Shown here piece after piece: positions 45,463-63,732 of a DNA stretch of 64,000 nt (the stretch's first letter is position 1; every line of letters begins with the position of its first letter). The stretch spans positions 15,753 to 79,752 of the forward strand of contig PS015389.1 of NCBI GenBank assembly GCA_048213135.1, given 5' to 3'. Position numbers and translations under genes: made by a program. The notes beneath the pieces are model-generated. The model was not told the origin of the DNA, did no database searches, and worked only from the letters and a program-made list of their open reading frames with translations. This stretch comes from Reclinomonas americana ATCC 50394 (lineage: Eukaryota > Jakobida > Jakobea > Jakobida).

Positions 45463-47283
45463 TGTGGACTCGCTCCCGGGGCCAATGGGTGAGGTATGTG
45501 AGTGGTTGTTGTAATCGGAAAGGAAGTTCCCCTTGAGCTCTCTTCTCTCTGTGCGATTGCCCCTTCGCTTCCTCCTTCCCCTCTGCCCTCCTCATTTCTA
45601 CACACTGAGATCACACTTCCACTCAAGCTATCTTCTGTTTCTCGCTCTTCTTTCACACCTCTGCAGTGTACTTCGCTCTCTTCTTCCCTTTCTCTCCCGC
45701 TTCTGCTCTCCTCCTCTTCCACTTGCCTCTTCGTCTCGATATCAGCCTCCCTCCCTTTCCTCACTCTGCCCTACCCCTCATTACTTTCCTTCCTTTTTCC
45801 TTTTCCACACATCCACTCTTTCACTGCTTCTCTGTCTCTCGCTTTTCTTCACACTTCTGCAATGTGCTCTCTCTCTTTCTCTCTCGCTTCTTCTCTTCTC
45901 TCCGAGCAGTTGCCTCTCCGTTTCAATTTCAGCCTACCACCCTTTCCTCACTCTGCCCTTCCTCTCGTTGCTTTCCTTCCTTTTCCTTTTCCACACATCC
46001 ACTCTTTCACTGCTTCTGTGTTTCTCGCTTTTCTTCACACCTCTGCAGTGTACTTATCTCTCTTCTTCCCTTTGTCTTTCTCTTGCTTCTTCGCTTCTCT
46101 GTGTCATTGCCTCTTCTTCTCGCTTTCCTTTCCTTCTCTCCCTTCTCTCGCTCACATCAAGATCACTATGTTTCCTTTGCCTTCCCTTTCCCACTCTCTC
46201 TNNNNNNNNNNNNNNNNNNNNNNNNNNNNNNNNNNNNNNNNNNNNNNNNNNNNNNNNNNNNNNNNNNNNNNNNNNNNNNNNNNNNNNNNNNNNNNNNNNN
46301 NNNNNNNNNNNNNNNNNNNNNNNNNNNNNNNNNNNNNNNNNNNNNNNNNNNNNNNNNNNNNNNNNNNNNNNNNNNNNNNNNNNNNNNNNNNNNNNNNNNN
46401 NNNNNNNNNNNNNNNNNNNNNNNNNNNNNNNNNNNNNNNNNNNNNNNNNNNNNNNNNNNNNNNNNNNNNNNNNNNNNNNNNNNNNNNNNNNNNNNNNNNN
46501 NNNNNNNNNNNNNNNNNNNNNNNNNNNNNNNNNNNNNNNNNNNNNNNNNNNNNNNNNNNNNNNNNNNNNNNNNNNNNNNNNNNNNNNNNNNNNNNNNNNN
46601 NNNNNNNNNNNNNNNNNNNNNNNNNNNNNNNNNNNNNNNNNNNNNNNNNNNNNNNNNNNNNNNNNNNNNNNNNNNNNNNNNNNNNNNNNNNNNNNNNNNN
46701 NNNNNNNNNNNNNNNNNNNNNNNNNNNNNNNNNNNNNNNNNNNNNNNNNNNNNNNNNNNNNNNNNNNNNNNNNNNNNNNNNCTCTCCCCCCCCCCCCTCC
46801 CAGGCCTTCCCGCTCCCCGCCACCCGCCAAGCCTCGTTCGACCGCGCCATCACCGCCTGGTCCTACCCGGTCGTCATCGGCGTCAACGCACTGGTGGCCG
46901 CGCTTGTCGCCGGCGCATGGCACCGCCTCCGACAGCGCCTGCACATGAATACCTACAGTACGCTGGAAGTGATTAGCGCGGCCGACTGGCCACGCTACCA
47001 GAGGCTGGCCGCCGTGAATTTTGCGCGCTCTCGCCGCTACACCATGCTGGCGCTGGCACTCATCGGCGCCATCAACGGCTGGGCATACAACGCGACGGCA
47101 GTTCGCGAGGTCGTCCGTCATGGCGGCTCCTCAGAGGAGGCCACCGTAACCTCGTCCGTGGTGGCGGCTGTGCGGACACTGATATTCCTCATTGTCGCCA
47201 ATCGCGGCCTGTATGGTGTCGTGCCGTGCATTGCTGAAATCTTTTTGCCACGCGTCACCACGCACTATTTGGCCCCGTCGTGA
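45463..47283 (+). CDS. Small multi-span membrane protein, copy 1 of duplicated gene b
   Basis: Exon 1 (45463-45489, MWTRSRGQW) joins exon 2 (46804-47283) in phase 0, giving 168 residues. An alternative in-frame ATG at 45405 directly follows the stop of gene a and would add 19 residues. Exon 2 has three hydrophobic segments: VVIGVNALVAALVAGAW, MLALALIGAINGWAY and VVAAVRTLIFLIVANRGLYG. The second copy (48716-49922) has the same arrangement, with a matching ISAADWPRYQRL / LSEADRPRFLQL motif and (V/L)xHGGxSxExxTVxxxVV. No family is recognised. The intron is 1314 nt, CT-rich and contains an N gap. Confidence 0.7.
45500..46803. repeat. CT-rich intron with 160-200-bp repeats and assembly gap 46202-46781
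   Basis: Blocks carrying CTTCACACCTCTGCAGTGTA, CCTCACTCTGCCCT and TTCCACACATCCACTCTTTC recur three to four times between 45650 and 46060. The gap of 580 N starts in CTCTCT. Confidence 0.85.
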
Positions 47284-47583
47284 TGGACGACGAGCAGGGA
47301 GGCGCGCGAAGAATATGAATGGTGTTGTGGTCAAGGGAAGGGAGTTGGGAGTCCGCAGGATTTAATGTCCAAGGGTTGAAGTCATGGGGGAAAAAGTGAT
47401 GCCGGTGCTATCAAAGGGAACAATTGCCGCTCCAACCTGCACTGGAACAAGGGTAGCATGCACATAACCCACACGGCAGAGCAGTGAACAGGACGCTAGG
47501 AGGTCACAGAGACGATTGTCGGGTTGTTGTCCGTTCTGTCATAGAGCGAACTATTAGCTGTTGTCCAGCACTTGTTTTTTTCA

Positions 47584-47831
47584 ATGTTCCTTGTGCGCGG
47601 AAGTGGTGCACTGAGCCGCCTGTTCACGCGACGCCTCCATCGCGCACCATTCACCGACAGCGCGCCCACCAACAATGTCCCCCCGACTGCACTCACAGTG
47701 GACGAGGTAGTGGCGAAGCACTTTAGCTGGTCACGCCCAAGCTTCGTGACATCCTCGTGCTCCCTCCTCCTCCTCCTCCTCCTCTGCTTCCTGGTCGTCC
47801 TTCTCGCCCTCTCTTCCTGTCCTTCTATCTT

Positions 47832-47862
<31 letters not shown>

Positions 47863-48646
47863 CCTCCTCTTCTTCCTTCTCCTCTTCCTCCTTCTTCCTC
47901 TTGTTCTTCTTCTTCTCCTCCTCCTCCCCCTCCTCCTTCCTCTTCGCCTTCTCCTCCTTCTTCTCTCACTCACTCCCCGCACAGTCCTCGGCAAATTGGG
48001 TCTCCTCTGCGCTGCCTTCGCCTCTGCCGCCGGAGTCCTCGAGTGGTACGTGCGAGGAACACAATCTGCCGAGTGCGCAGCCATGCACCTGGCCAGCCTA
48101 CAACAGGAGCAACCGATCGCCGACGAGAGCAGTACTAGTGTGGTGAATGCGTTGACGTTTGTTGAGTGCGCCTTGTCACTGAGCGGATCGTCGGGGCGAG
48201 TGGACTCTGCCGTGGAAGAGTCGATGAGAGCGTTTGTTACTGGACCGGGTACGTCGTTCAGCTCACGGGATGGAAAGCTTCCAGTGGGCTCAATGGTGTG
48301 GTGCACTCAGTGGTCAACCACTCGGCGCCGTTGTTGGTCGACGAGACGAATGGACCGGTGTTGGTGGAGGCACTCAAGCGCATGCTGCGAGAGGAGAACA
48401 GTCGGATTCGTGAGGCGCTTCGGCGAGCGCTGTTGGTGCCGTTGCATGGTGTGCTTCATGTTTTTCCGAGGTTGTTGCTCGGCGCCACGGTCTCACTGGT
48501 CAACAGATGCGACCAGTGCTGTGGCTGGTGCGTATGCTGCACATTTGTGCCGTGGCGATCTGCCTCGTGTGGTGCATGAGTGTGATCCGGTGCTGTTTGC
48601 GACGCTGGTGGATGCGCTTCGCCGATTCCGTTGCGTGTACGGTTGA
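47584..48646 (+). CDS. Predicted mitochondrial membrane protein, copy 2 of duplicated gene a
   Basis: Exons two to four (47985-48248, 48311-48448, 48507-48646) match copy 1 in position, phase 1 and sequence: VECALSLSG, SAPLLVDETNGPVLVEALK, AYAAHLCRGDLPRVVHEC. Exon one starts at 47584 with MFLVRGSGALSRLFTRRLHR, again a presequence-like start. Its end is unresolved: the donor aligned with copy 1 (CCTC/GTGCTC at about 47757) is one base out of phase with exon two. Either another donor is used or copy 2 carries a one-base change. The protein would be about 235-240 residues with one membrane span (LGLLCAAFASAAGVLEWY). Confidence 0.65.
47760..47984. repeat. CTC/CTT trinucleotide-rich intron
   Basis: Almost pure pyrimidine (CTC, CTT units) up to the splice acceptor at 47984. 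Confidence 0.9.
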
Positions 48647-48715
48647 GTGGCGCAGGGGCGTCTTTGTCTGACAGTCTGTCGGGTGGGTCTCTGCGCAGCG
48701 CAATGTGCCGTGTAC

Positions 48716-49922
48716 ATGGAGTCGCTTCCGCCGCCGACCGAGGAGGTTTGTGACTTGTTGGGTCCACTTTGACATCATCTCGCTCTTCTCGGTGTCGCTG
48801 CATCGCTCCTCCTCCTCCCGCTGTCGCTGCATCGCTCCTCCTCTCGCCGTCGCTGCGTCGCTCCTCCTCTCGCTGTCGCTGCATCGCTCCTCCTCTCGCT
48901 TTCGCTGCGTCGCTCCTAGCCTCCGCTCGCCGTCGCTGCATCGCTCCTCCGCTCGCCGTCGCTGCATCGCTCCTCCTCTCGCTGTCGCTGCGTCGCTCCT
49001 CCTCTTGCTGTCGCTGCGTCGCTCCTCCGCTCGCCGTCGCTGCGTCGCTCCTCTTCTCACTGCCACTGCGTCGCTCCTCCTGCTGTCGCTGCATCGCTCC
49101 TCCTCTCGCTGTCGCTGCGTCGCTCCTCCTCTCACTGTCGTTGCGTCGCTCCTCCTCTCGCTGTCGCTGCGTCGCTCCTCTTGCCTGTCGCTGCGTCGCT
49201 CCTCCTCTCGCTGTCGCTGCATCGCTCCTCCTCTCGCTGTCGCTGCGTCGCTCCGCCTAGGCCTTCCGCTGCCAGTGCCTCGCTCCTCTTGCCGTCGCTG
49301 CGTCGCTCCTCCTCTCACGATCACTGTTGCTGCATCGCTCCTCTTCTCAATCTTCGTCTCCCTCCCTCCCACCAATTCTGTCTCGCTAATTGACTCTCCT
49401 CTCGGTCGCACACAGCCTCTCCGCCAAGGTACTCCTCGTGTCAGTCTGAGCTCGATCGCATTTGGCGACATGCAGCCCCTGGACCTGGCCGGTCACGCCG
49501 CACTCTACGTAATGTCGAGCGCAGCATTCACTGCTGGGTGGTACTACTTCCGACAGGCGTGGTTCACCAAAGCTGCATTCCTCGGCCCAGCCGCACTCTC
49601 CGAAGCCGACAGGCCACGCTTCCTCCAGCTGACAGGCAAAATGTTTCCCCGTGCACGACTGCGTGGCATGTTGCTGATCAGCCTCGTGTGCCTCGGCAAT
49701 GTGCTCCTCCTGGACGATCTGGCAGTTCGTTGGCTGCTTCACGGCGGTGCGTCGTGGCAGACGTCGACGGTGATGAACGGTGTGGTGTCCGCCGCACAGA
49801 CGCTGGCGGTGTTGATCGCTATCTTCAGGCAAACGTACCCGATTGTGCCGTACTTCGCGTCCGTGTTCTTTGCTGGATTCCTGTTAACGAATGCCCTGAC
49901 TGGATCTGGAGCGCGGCAGTGA
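48716..49922 (+). CDS. Small multi-span membrane protein, copy 2 of duplicated gene b
   Basis: Exon 1 (48716-48745) encodes MESLPPPTEE, exon 2 (49416-49922) 168 more residues, total 178. Hydrophobic segments are HAALYVMSSAAFTAGWYYF, RGMLLISLVCLGNVLLL and VVSAAQTLAVLIAIF with IVPYFASVFFAGFLLTN. It aligns with copy 1 over the whole second exon. The intron is a minisatellite that stays open in the frame of exon 2, so a retained-intron product of about 400 residues is possible on paper; splicing is preferred because copy 1 has the same intron position. Confidence 0.68.
48780..49350. repeat. 27-bp minisatellite, about 20 copies
   Basis: The unit CGCTGCGTCGCTCCTCCTCT followed by CGCTGT, with variants of 21-30 bp, repeats across about 570 bp. 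Unit length is mostly a multiple of three, so translation in one frame gives repeated (S)SRCRCxAPPL without stops. Confidence 0.92.
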
Positions 49923-49986
49923 AGTGTGAGAGACAGACACTGATGGAGAAGTCGAAGGGACTTGTAAATGTGGCGAACGAATTGTT

Positions 49987-50268
49987 TTGATATTGTCGAA
50001 GTACGGCGCACAGGTCGAGCTCACCGTGGCGTACCGGAAGGACGAGGAGGCACCACAGGAGGCGTACGACCGCAAGGCGGCGAAGTATGCCGAGCTGATG
50101 GAGAAGATCCGAACGCACACTAGTACTGGAGCGGTGGTTACATTTGTTTTCACGCAAGTTGGAACGTGTGCACAGACCACCCGGGCGTCGTTGAAGAAGA
50201 TGGGCATTGAGTGGTGGACAGGTGCTGCGTGGAGATCCTCCGGGCGGACTATGCGATGTTCGCTTTAA
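49987..50268 (+). pseudogene. Possible gene fragment, unknown
   Basis: An open stretch translates to KYGAQVELTVAYRKDEEA and YDRKAAKYAELMEKIR, which looks coding (charged, helical) but lacks an ATG, a stop shortly precedes it, and it ends without a recognisable domain. It follows gene b copy 2 by about 65 bp. It could be a decayed exon of a duplicated neighbour. Confidence 0.25.
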
Positions 50269-50519
50269 TTTAAATTTCCGCTCGCAAGCCGGCTCAAAAC
50301 CAGAACCAAGCAAACAATCTTCCACTCGCAGCAGCCTCAGAGCAACTAGAACCATCGCGTCGCTACTGCAGCACACCCAGCTTTAACGAGTTCAGCGTCT
50401 ACGCAGGCCGCTGACACTATTTGCGCCACGAAATCCTTTTGAGGCCAACATGCGTTTGATTGGCTTTGTCTCCTGAAAGGGAAGATGACTGTTGGAGAAG
50501 TAATTATGTGTGTTGTATG

Positions 50520-50590
50520 TTGCTGGTCTGCCAAGATCATTGTCGGCAAGGGATTTTGTGGACACTTGCAATTGTCGCATTATTCAACTG
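50520..50590 (+). promoter_or_regulatory. Dispersed upstream element, copy 5 (upstream of TPR gene)
   Basis: Contains GTTGCTGGTCTGCCAAGATC, ATTGTCGGCAAGGGATTTTG, TGGACACTTG and GTCGCATTATT. It ends about 185 bp before the TPR gene start. It keeps the GTCGCATTATT block but not the AATGAAGTGT end. Confidence 0.6.
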
Positions 50591-50775
50591 GCAGGACACG
50601 GAGCTCATCGTCTATTAAACAGCACCAATCAGCGGTCAGCTACAAAACAGGGAATTCGCAGTCGAGAGTATAGCGGGCACAGAGCGCAAAAAATGGAGCC
50701 TTGAAGAAAGGGTGGGTGTTGGACAAGCAATCCGCACACAGGACACGAAGTTGTTGGTCGTTTTTTCGCAACACA

Positions 50776-58641
<7,866 letters not shown>

Positions 58642-58991
58642 CATGGGGAAAGTACACGCCGTGTGTTGTTCGGTCGGTTTGTGTGCATGTATTCGTGTCT
58701 TGCACTTTTGCATGTCGTAGCGAGTGAGACTTGTGTGAGTACGCTGCACGAGTAGGAGTAGACCGCATGCGAGAAAACACGCCAACCCGCCGGGTACGCA
58801 TGAGTGAGCCGTCAAGAGGTGCCGGATTTGAAATCCGGCAATGTGACAAATAATCCACGCCACACGACAGAGTCTGGCGGACAGAAAAGATTTCTAGAAA
58901 ACCACACCAGTTGCTGCGCGAAGACAAGGCGGTCTGTGTGCAAGGAGCGGACAGTACGTGTAGCAATTAATTCAGTCTCGGTAACAAGACA
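58642..58991. other. Intergenic region with a perfect 21-nt palindrome
   Basis: A hairpin-forming palindrome with 10-bp arms TGCCGGATTT / AAATCCGGCA around one base lies at 58820-58840, midway between the TPR stop and the next start. No T-run follows, so it is not a simple terminator; no tRNA fold extends from it. Confidence 0.5.
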
Positions 58992-61900
58992 ATGAGGTAC
59001 GCAGCGCTGCCGTTGCTTTGTTTTCTCCGATGCATGTTTTTTTGTTTGTTGTCAGACATTCTCACATTCCCATATTCTCTGTTTTGTCTGTTCACCGAAT
59101 AGTGCTCGTCGCCGGAAGCCGAGGGAGGTTGCATGGAAGACGGCGTCTCGTGGCGACGTGGAGGCACTTCGCGAGCTGGTGGCCAGTGAGGGCGCGGAGA
59201 CTCTCTTGCAAAGTGGCGAGATGCGAGAGGGTGGCTGGTCGGCATTTTACTATGCTGCCTTCGAAGGCCATCTGTCTGTGTTGGAGTACTTGTGGGGGGA
59301 GAGTGGCGTCGGCCTGCAACTCGCGCAACTGGTCACCGACGATGGGTACACCCCGCTGATGGTGGCTGCCTACAATGGGCAGCTGGGTGTTGTGGAGTGG
59401 CTGGTTGCTGATGAGCGACGATGCTCGCCGGAGATGGTGCGGGCGGTCACGAAAAGAGAGCAGTGCACTGCCCTACACTGTGCCGCCGAGGTCGGCCAGG
59501 AAGCCATTGTGCGACTCCTGGCCATCCGCTTTCCCGACCTCATTCCCCTGGTCAACGAGGCGGGCAAAACTGCGTCTCAAGTGGCTCGCGGGATCGGCAA
59601 GCGGGAGGTGGCCGAGTTGCTAGACCGCCTCGCTGCGCAGCCAGCTTCAGTAACCGAACAGCAGGCTCCTCCTCCCGCATCCGCTGCGAGGTTCGCTGCT
59701 TTGCGCCTTGTGCTGTGTCGATGGCGCCGACTTACACACGTGCGTTGTTGTTGTTGTTGTTGCTGCTGTTGTGGACAGCGGGCGACCTGTCCAGCAGCAG
59801 AGGAAGAGAGCATTCGAGATGGCCGCAGATGGCGAGGTGGACTCGCTGTGCGAATTGGTTGTACGCGAGGGCCCAGCTGGCACACTGCTCCGCATACTGA
59901 TGGAGGAAAGAGACAAGTACGGTGGCACGGCATTCTTCGTTGCCGCTGCCCATGGCCATCTCCACGTGGTAGAATACTTGTGGGAGGAGAGTGGCGCTGG
60001 GCCACAACTCGCAACTACCGTGAACAACTTTGGTTGGACGCCGCTGATTGTCGCATGCGCCTGTGGCCGTCGTCAAGTAGCGGATTGGCTGCTTGCCGAC
60101 GAGCGACGCTGTTCGTCTCAGATGGTGCTGGCAGTCGCCAGTGACCGCGACGACTTCCCGCACTCCACAGCTCTGCACTTTGCTGCTAAGAATGGCCACG
60201 AGGCCATCGTGCGACTCCTCGCCACTCGCCATCCCAACCTCGTTCCCATGGTCAACAGGTGGGGCAAGACAGCAGCTCAATGGGCTCGCGACGAGAGCAA
60301 GCAGCAAGTTGCTGATTGGTTGGACCGTTTTGCTGTGGAGCAACAGCAACGTCAACAGCAGCAGCAGCAACAGCTACCGCAACAGCGAACTACGCGACCT
60401 CGCGTTCCCGAAGGTGTGAACTCATTCTTTTCAAACAATGTTGCCTGTAATTCTTGCTCATGTACGTAATTGTGCTTCGCCATATTGAAGGAGGGCTCAT
60501 TCCCCGGGGCCCTGGAGTGGACTACCGACTGAACGGTGTCCTGTCGGAATCGTCGGGCTGCTCTCGATTGCACCAAGCCGTGCGCCAATCAGATACTGAG
60601 GACCAAGTTGAGTGTCTCTGCTATCGTGACATGTATGGAGTAGAATTGCACTGACACGAAGCTACAGAAAGTGGTTATCAAAGTATTTGGGCGACAACAC
60701 CGTGCGCTATTTGATCGCGAGTGCCGCGTGCTTTCAGCTCTGCGTGAGTCGATTCCACGTCATGTTGTACGCGTGGTTGACGTATGGGAGGACTACATAC
60801 CAGGCGAAGAGGACGCTTTGGTGTTGGAGCTCGGTAAGGTGTCGCTTGCTGAGCGCCTTGAGATCCGCACCGACAGGTTGGTGGAGAAGTCCTTGTCGAC
60901 CTGCAACTTGAGACTGATGCTGTCTCCGTGACGCACAGCGTCTCGCTCTCCGTACGACGAGCACAAATTACGCATATGTTCGAGTGCGTGCAGCAACTGC
61001 ATGGCACCGGATTCGTGTGGCTCGACTGCAAGCCGGCCAATGTTGCGTCTCGAGACGGGAAAGTATCACTGCACCGCTCCTCAGGGCGCCAAACCTTCGT
61101 CGTTGCGTGCATGCGTGCAGTTTGTCTTCTTCGACGACGACGATCCACGGAAGCCGGAGCGATTGTGCATGATCGATTTTGACAGCTCAGTCGAGCGTGG
61201 TACGTTTCCAGTTCCTTCAACTTTGACGTGCGCAGCACAGTTACTGATTCGAAGCGGCACAGGGAAGGCTGCTGCCGGTGTCTGGACTCCTGCATATGGT
61301 TTGCGCGACAGTGGGACCCAGACCCACCAGTCTAAAGATCTATATTATTCTCACCCGACTGTCCGCTCTCCTGCAGCACCCCCTGAACGATTCCTGGCGG
61401 AGCGCGACGGCACGCCATTTGTGGCGCAGCAAAGCTGCGACGTGTGGTCTCTCGGCATCTCGGCATTGGAGGTACTCTCCGACTCCATTTGGTTCCGCAC
61501 CAAGGGTATTGATGCCAGTGACCTCGGCACGGTGCTGACCGACCGCGCTCGCGTTGAGTCGGTGAGTGATCACTTTTGTTATGCGTCTCGTTTCTTGCTT
61601 GCCGTCTCACTTGGACACATAGATGTTCTCCAAGAATTCTCTGATGCAAGCATTCAACCTGCGACCCGAGTTTGCCAGTCTCATTTCCAAGATGCTTGTG
61701 TTTGATCCGCTGGCTCGTCCGTCTGTGAACGCTCTGCTGCGGGGCGACGCAGTGTTCACGGGTGCCTCGCACACTCAAAGCGTGATGGGAGCGTGCGTAT
61801 TCTTTACTATTGCTTGTGCCGTTGGGGTTGATGTCTAATCGCCCTTTGCTCGCAGGTTGGTGAATACGGCCAATGAACTTCGTCGGGGCCAGTCGGGTGA

Positions 61901-63732
61901 ATTTTGAGCGCTTTCATCGCTGCAACATTGTCGCTGCTCACCATTGTAGTGACCTGTGACCCCAGACATCTTGAATGCGGTGGCGCAGCAGGCGCTGAGT
62001 CGATGCCCGTCATTGTGCTTTGTGCTACCGGAAAGGATGGACTCGTGGTTCTCTCGTGCTGCGGCGCGAGTTAGCGTTCACGAGAAGTTGCGCCTCTCCT
62101 CCTCCCTATTGTGCTGATCTCGTGCGTCTCGTTTTTCACATTAGTATTGACATAGGTTCCGTCTGTTCGTATTTTGCGAGTTTCAAGTTGTGTTGCCGAC
62201 GGCGTTGTTCCCCTCCGCCAAAGGCTTCCCAGTGGTGCGCCCATGTGTTTCACTTCCGTTGTTCAACAAAAGGAATTCACTGCATGTCGGTCCGAACAAA
62301 CAGGGCGAGCAGCGCGTTCGCGTGACACCACTTTGGCACCCAACGGGGCACGATGGAGCGAAGCTGGTCCGCGAGAAAGATTGGTGGGTGAAGTTGTCCA
62401 AGATCGTGGTACCGGCTCTGAAGGTGGCTGGCTTCATGGCGCGTTGTGGGCAAGCAGTGCGTTTTTGATTTGTGTCGGTGCCATTTTTCAGTCGCGCCGC
62501 GACGCTTACATTGTCAAACGTGGCACAGTGTGGCTTCCCCGTTCCGGACCTGTCGGGCTTTGTGGAGATAGCGAAGGAGTCGTTCACGAGTTGCGCACTC
62601 TACCACTGGTCCGTCTGTGCAAGCACGTAGTGCTCACCATCGAGCTGTCCTCTCGCAGCTCTTGTCACGGAGTTGCGCTGCGAGCAAAAGATTGATGGTC
62701 TTGCCAATCTGCAAGCAAGGTTGGTCGCTGTTCTGTTTGCATTGCATGATTACAACCACTAACTCACTTGTGCGCAGCGACGAAGAGCCGTCGGATGCAG
62801 TGCTGCCGCGGCGGGTGACGGGGTGAGTGACATGCGACTCTTACCTAGAATCAAGCCGTTTTGTGTGCTTAAGTTGAATTCGCACAGCGAGGCTCTCGAG
62901 CAAGCGCGCGATGCGCTGGGTCTCACCAGTGCACAGCGCACTTCGGTGGCAGGCGTCACAGCCGTGATGGTGACACGCGGCGGTCCAGCGGGTCCGGTCG
63001 GCGACTTTTTGTGGGTGTGCGAAGATCATGCGCGGCTGATCGACGACTGGAACAAGTATCACATTCAAGACGAGATCACATTCCTCGATCGCGCTCTCCG
63101 TGTGTGCGAATGTGGTAGGCGCTACTTGGAGTTACGTCTGCTTCAGCTTTTCGCACTTGAGCTTCTGCGATGCAGGCGTGCTGATTTGCTGAAGTACAGT
63201 CCACGCGGGCCGCCGTTGACCGGTGCCAGTGGAGTACTTGTTTCAGAGGTAGATTCCTCGTCTCCGGCCGCTGGATCTGGAGCCAGCGGCAGTGGCAGCG
63301 GCAGTGGATCTGGCTCGGCATCCCCGTCGTCCCCATCGTCGCGGACGTGCTTGGTGAAGAAGTTGAGCAGATCCGCGTTATATGTCGGTATCGCTTGCTG
63401 CTGCTGACGACGAGTGTGTGTTCAGGAGATCCTCCTCGAGTATTGGACGGAGTTGGAACGATCGATTCCTGGTGTTGGATGCTGCTGCGCGTGTGCTTCG
63501 ACGCTTCAAGGACTCGACATGCAAAAAACTGATTGACGAAATGTCGCTCGACGGCAAGTCGTTTACGGCCAGTGACGTGCGCTGCGAGTTGGCCTTCTTC
63601 GACACTGGCAGCGACCCTGCCAAACCCGAATCGCTTGTGCACATGCGCTTCCCCTCTTTGCCGGAGCTGCAAGCGTGGAGCCACGATCTGGAGCTTCTTG
63701 GGGTGCCGCGTGTGAATGTGGATCTCAAGTGA
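58992..63732 (+). CDS. Ankyrin-repeat / protein-kinase-like protein with C-terminal PH-like region
   Basis: Exons 58992-58996 (5 nt), 59103-59690, 59779-60413, 60491-60606, 60668-60894, 60939-61041, 61085-61199, 61236-61561, 61623-61792 and 61856-61896 are in phase. Residues 20-400 form two copies of a four-ankyrin block (GYTPLMVAAYNG, CTALHCAAE; GWTPLIVACACG, STALHFAAK). A kinase-like domain follows at about 425-715: VVIKVF, DRECRVLSAL, WLDCKPAN in place of HRDLKxxN, MIDFDSS in place of DFG, APPERF, CDVWSLG. Further in-phase exons (61966-62086, 62144-62154, 62188-62456, 62492-62612, 62659-62719, 62778-62822, from 62888) lead to a PH-like end (SWNDRFLVLDAAARVLRRFK). Splicing between 63100 and 63430 is unresolved. 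Reading through at 61896 gives an alternative stop at 61907. AATAAA lies at 63815. Confidence 0.7.

Noticed and set aside
58790-58860. Possible tRNA around the palindrome
   Set aside because: Only one stem is present; no acceptor stem, anticodon arm or T-loop consensus could be placed.
60840-60880. Intron with a canonical GTAAGG donor at 60835 and acceptor at 60879
   Set aside because: No phase-compatible join: phase 1 at the donor leads to a stop after the acceptor. The intron 60895-60938 keeps the kinase reading frame instead.
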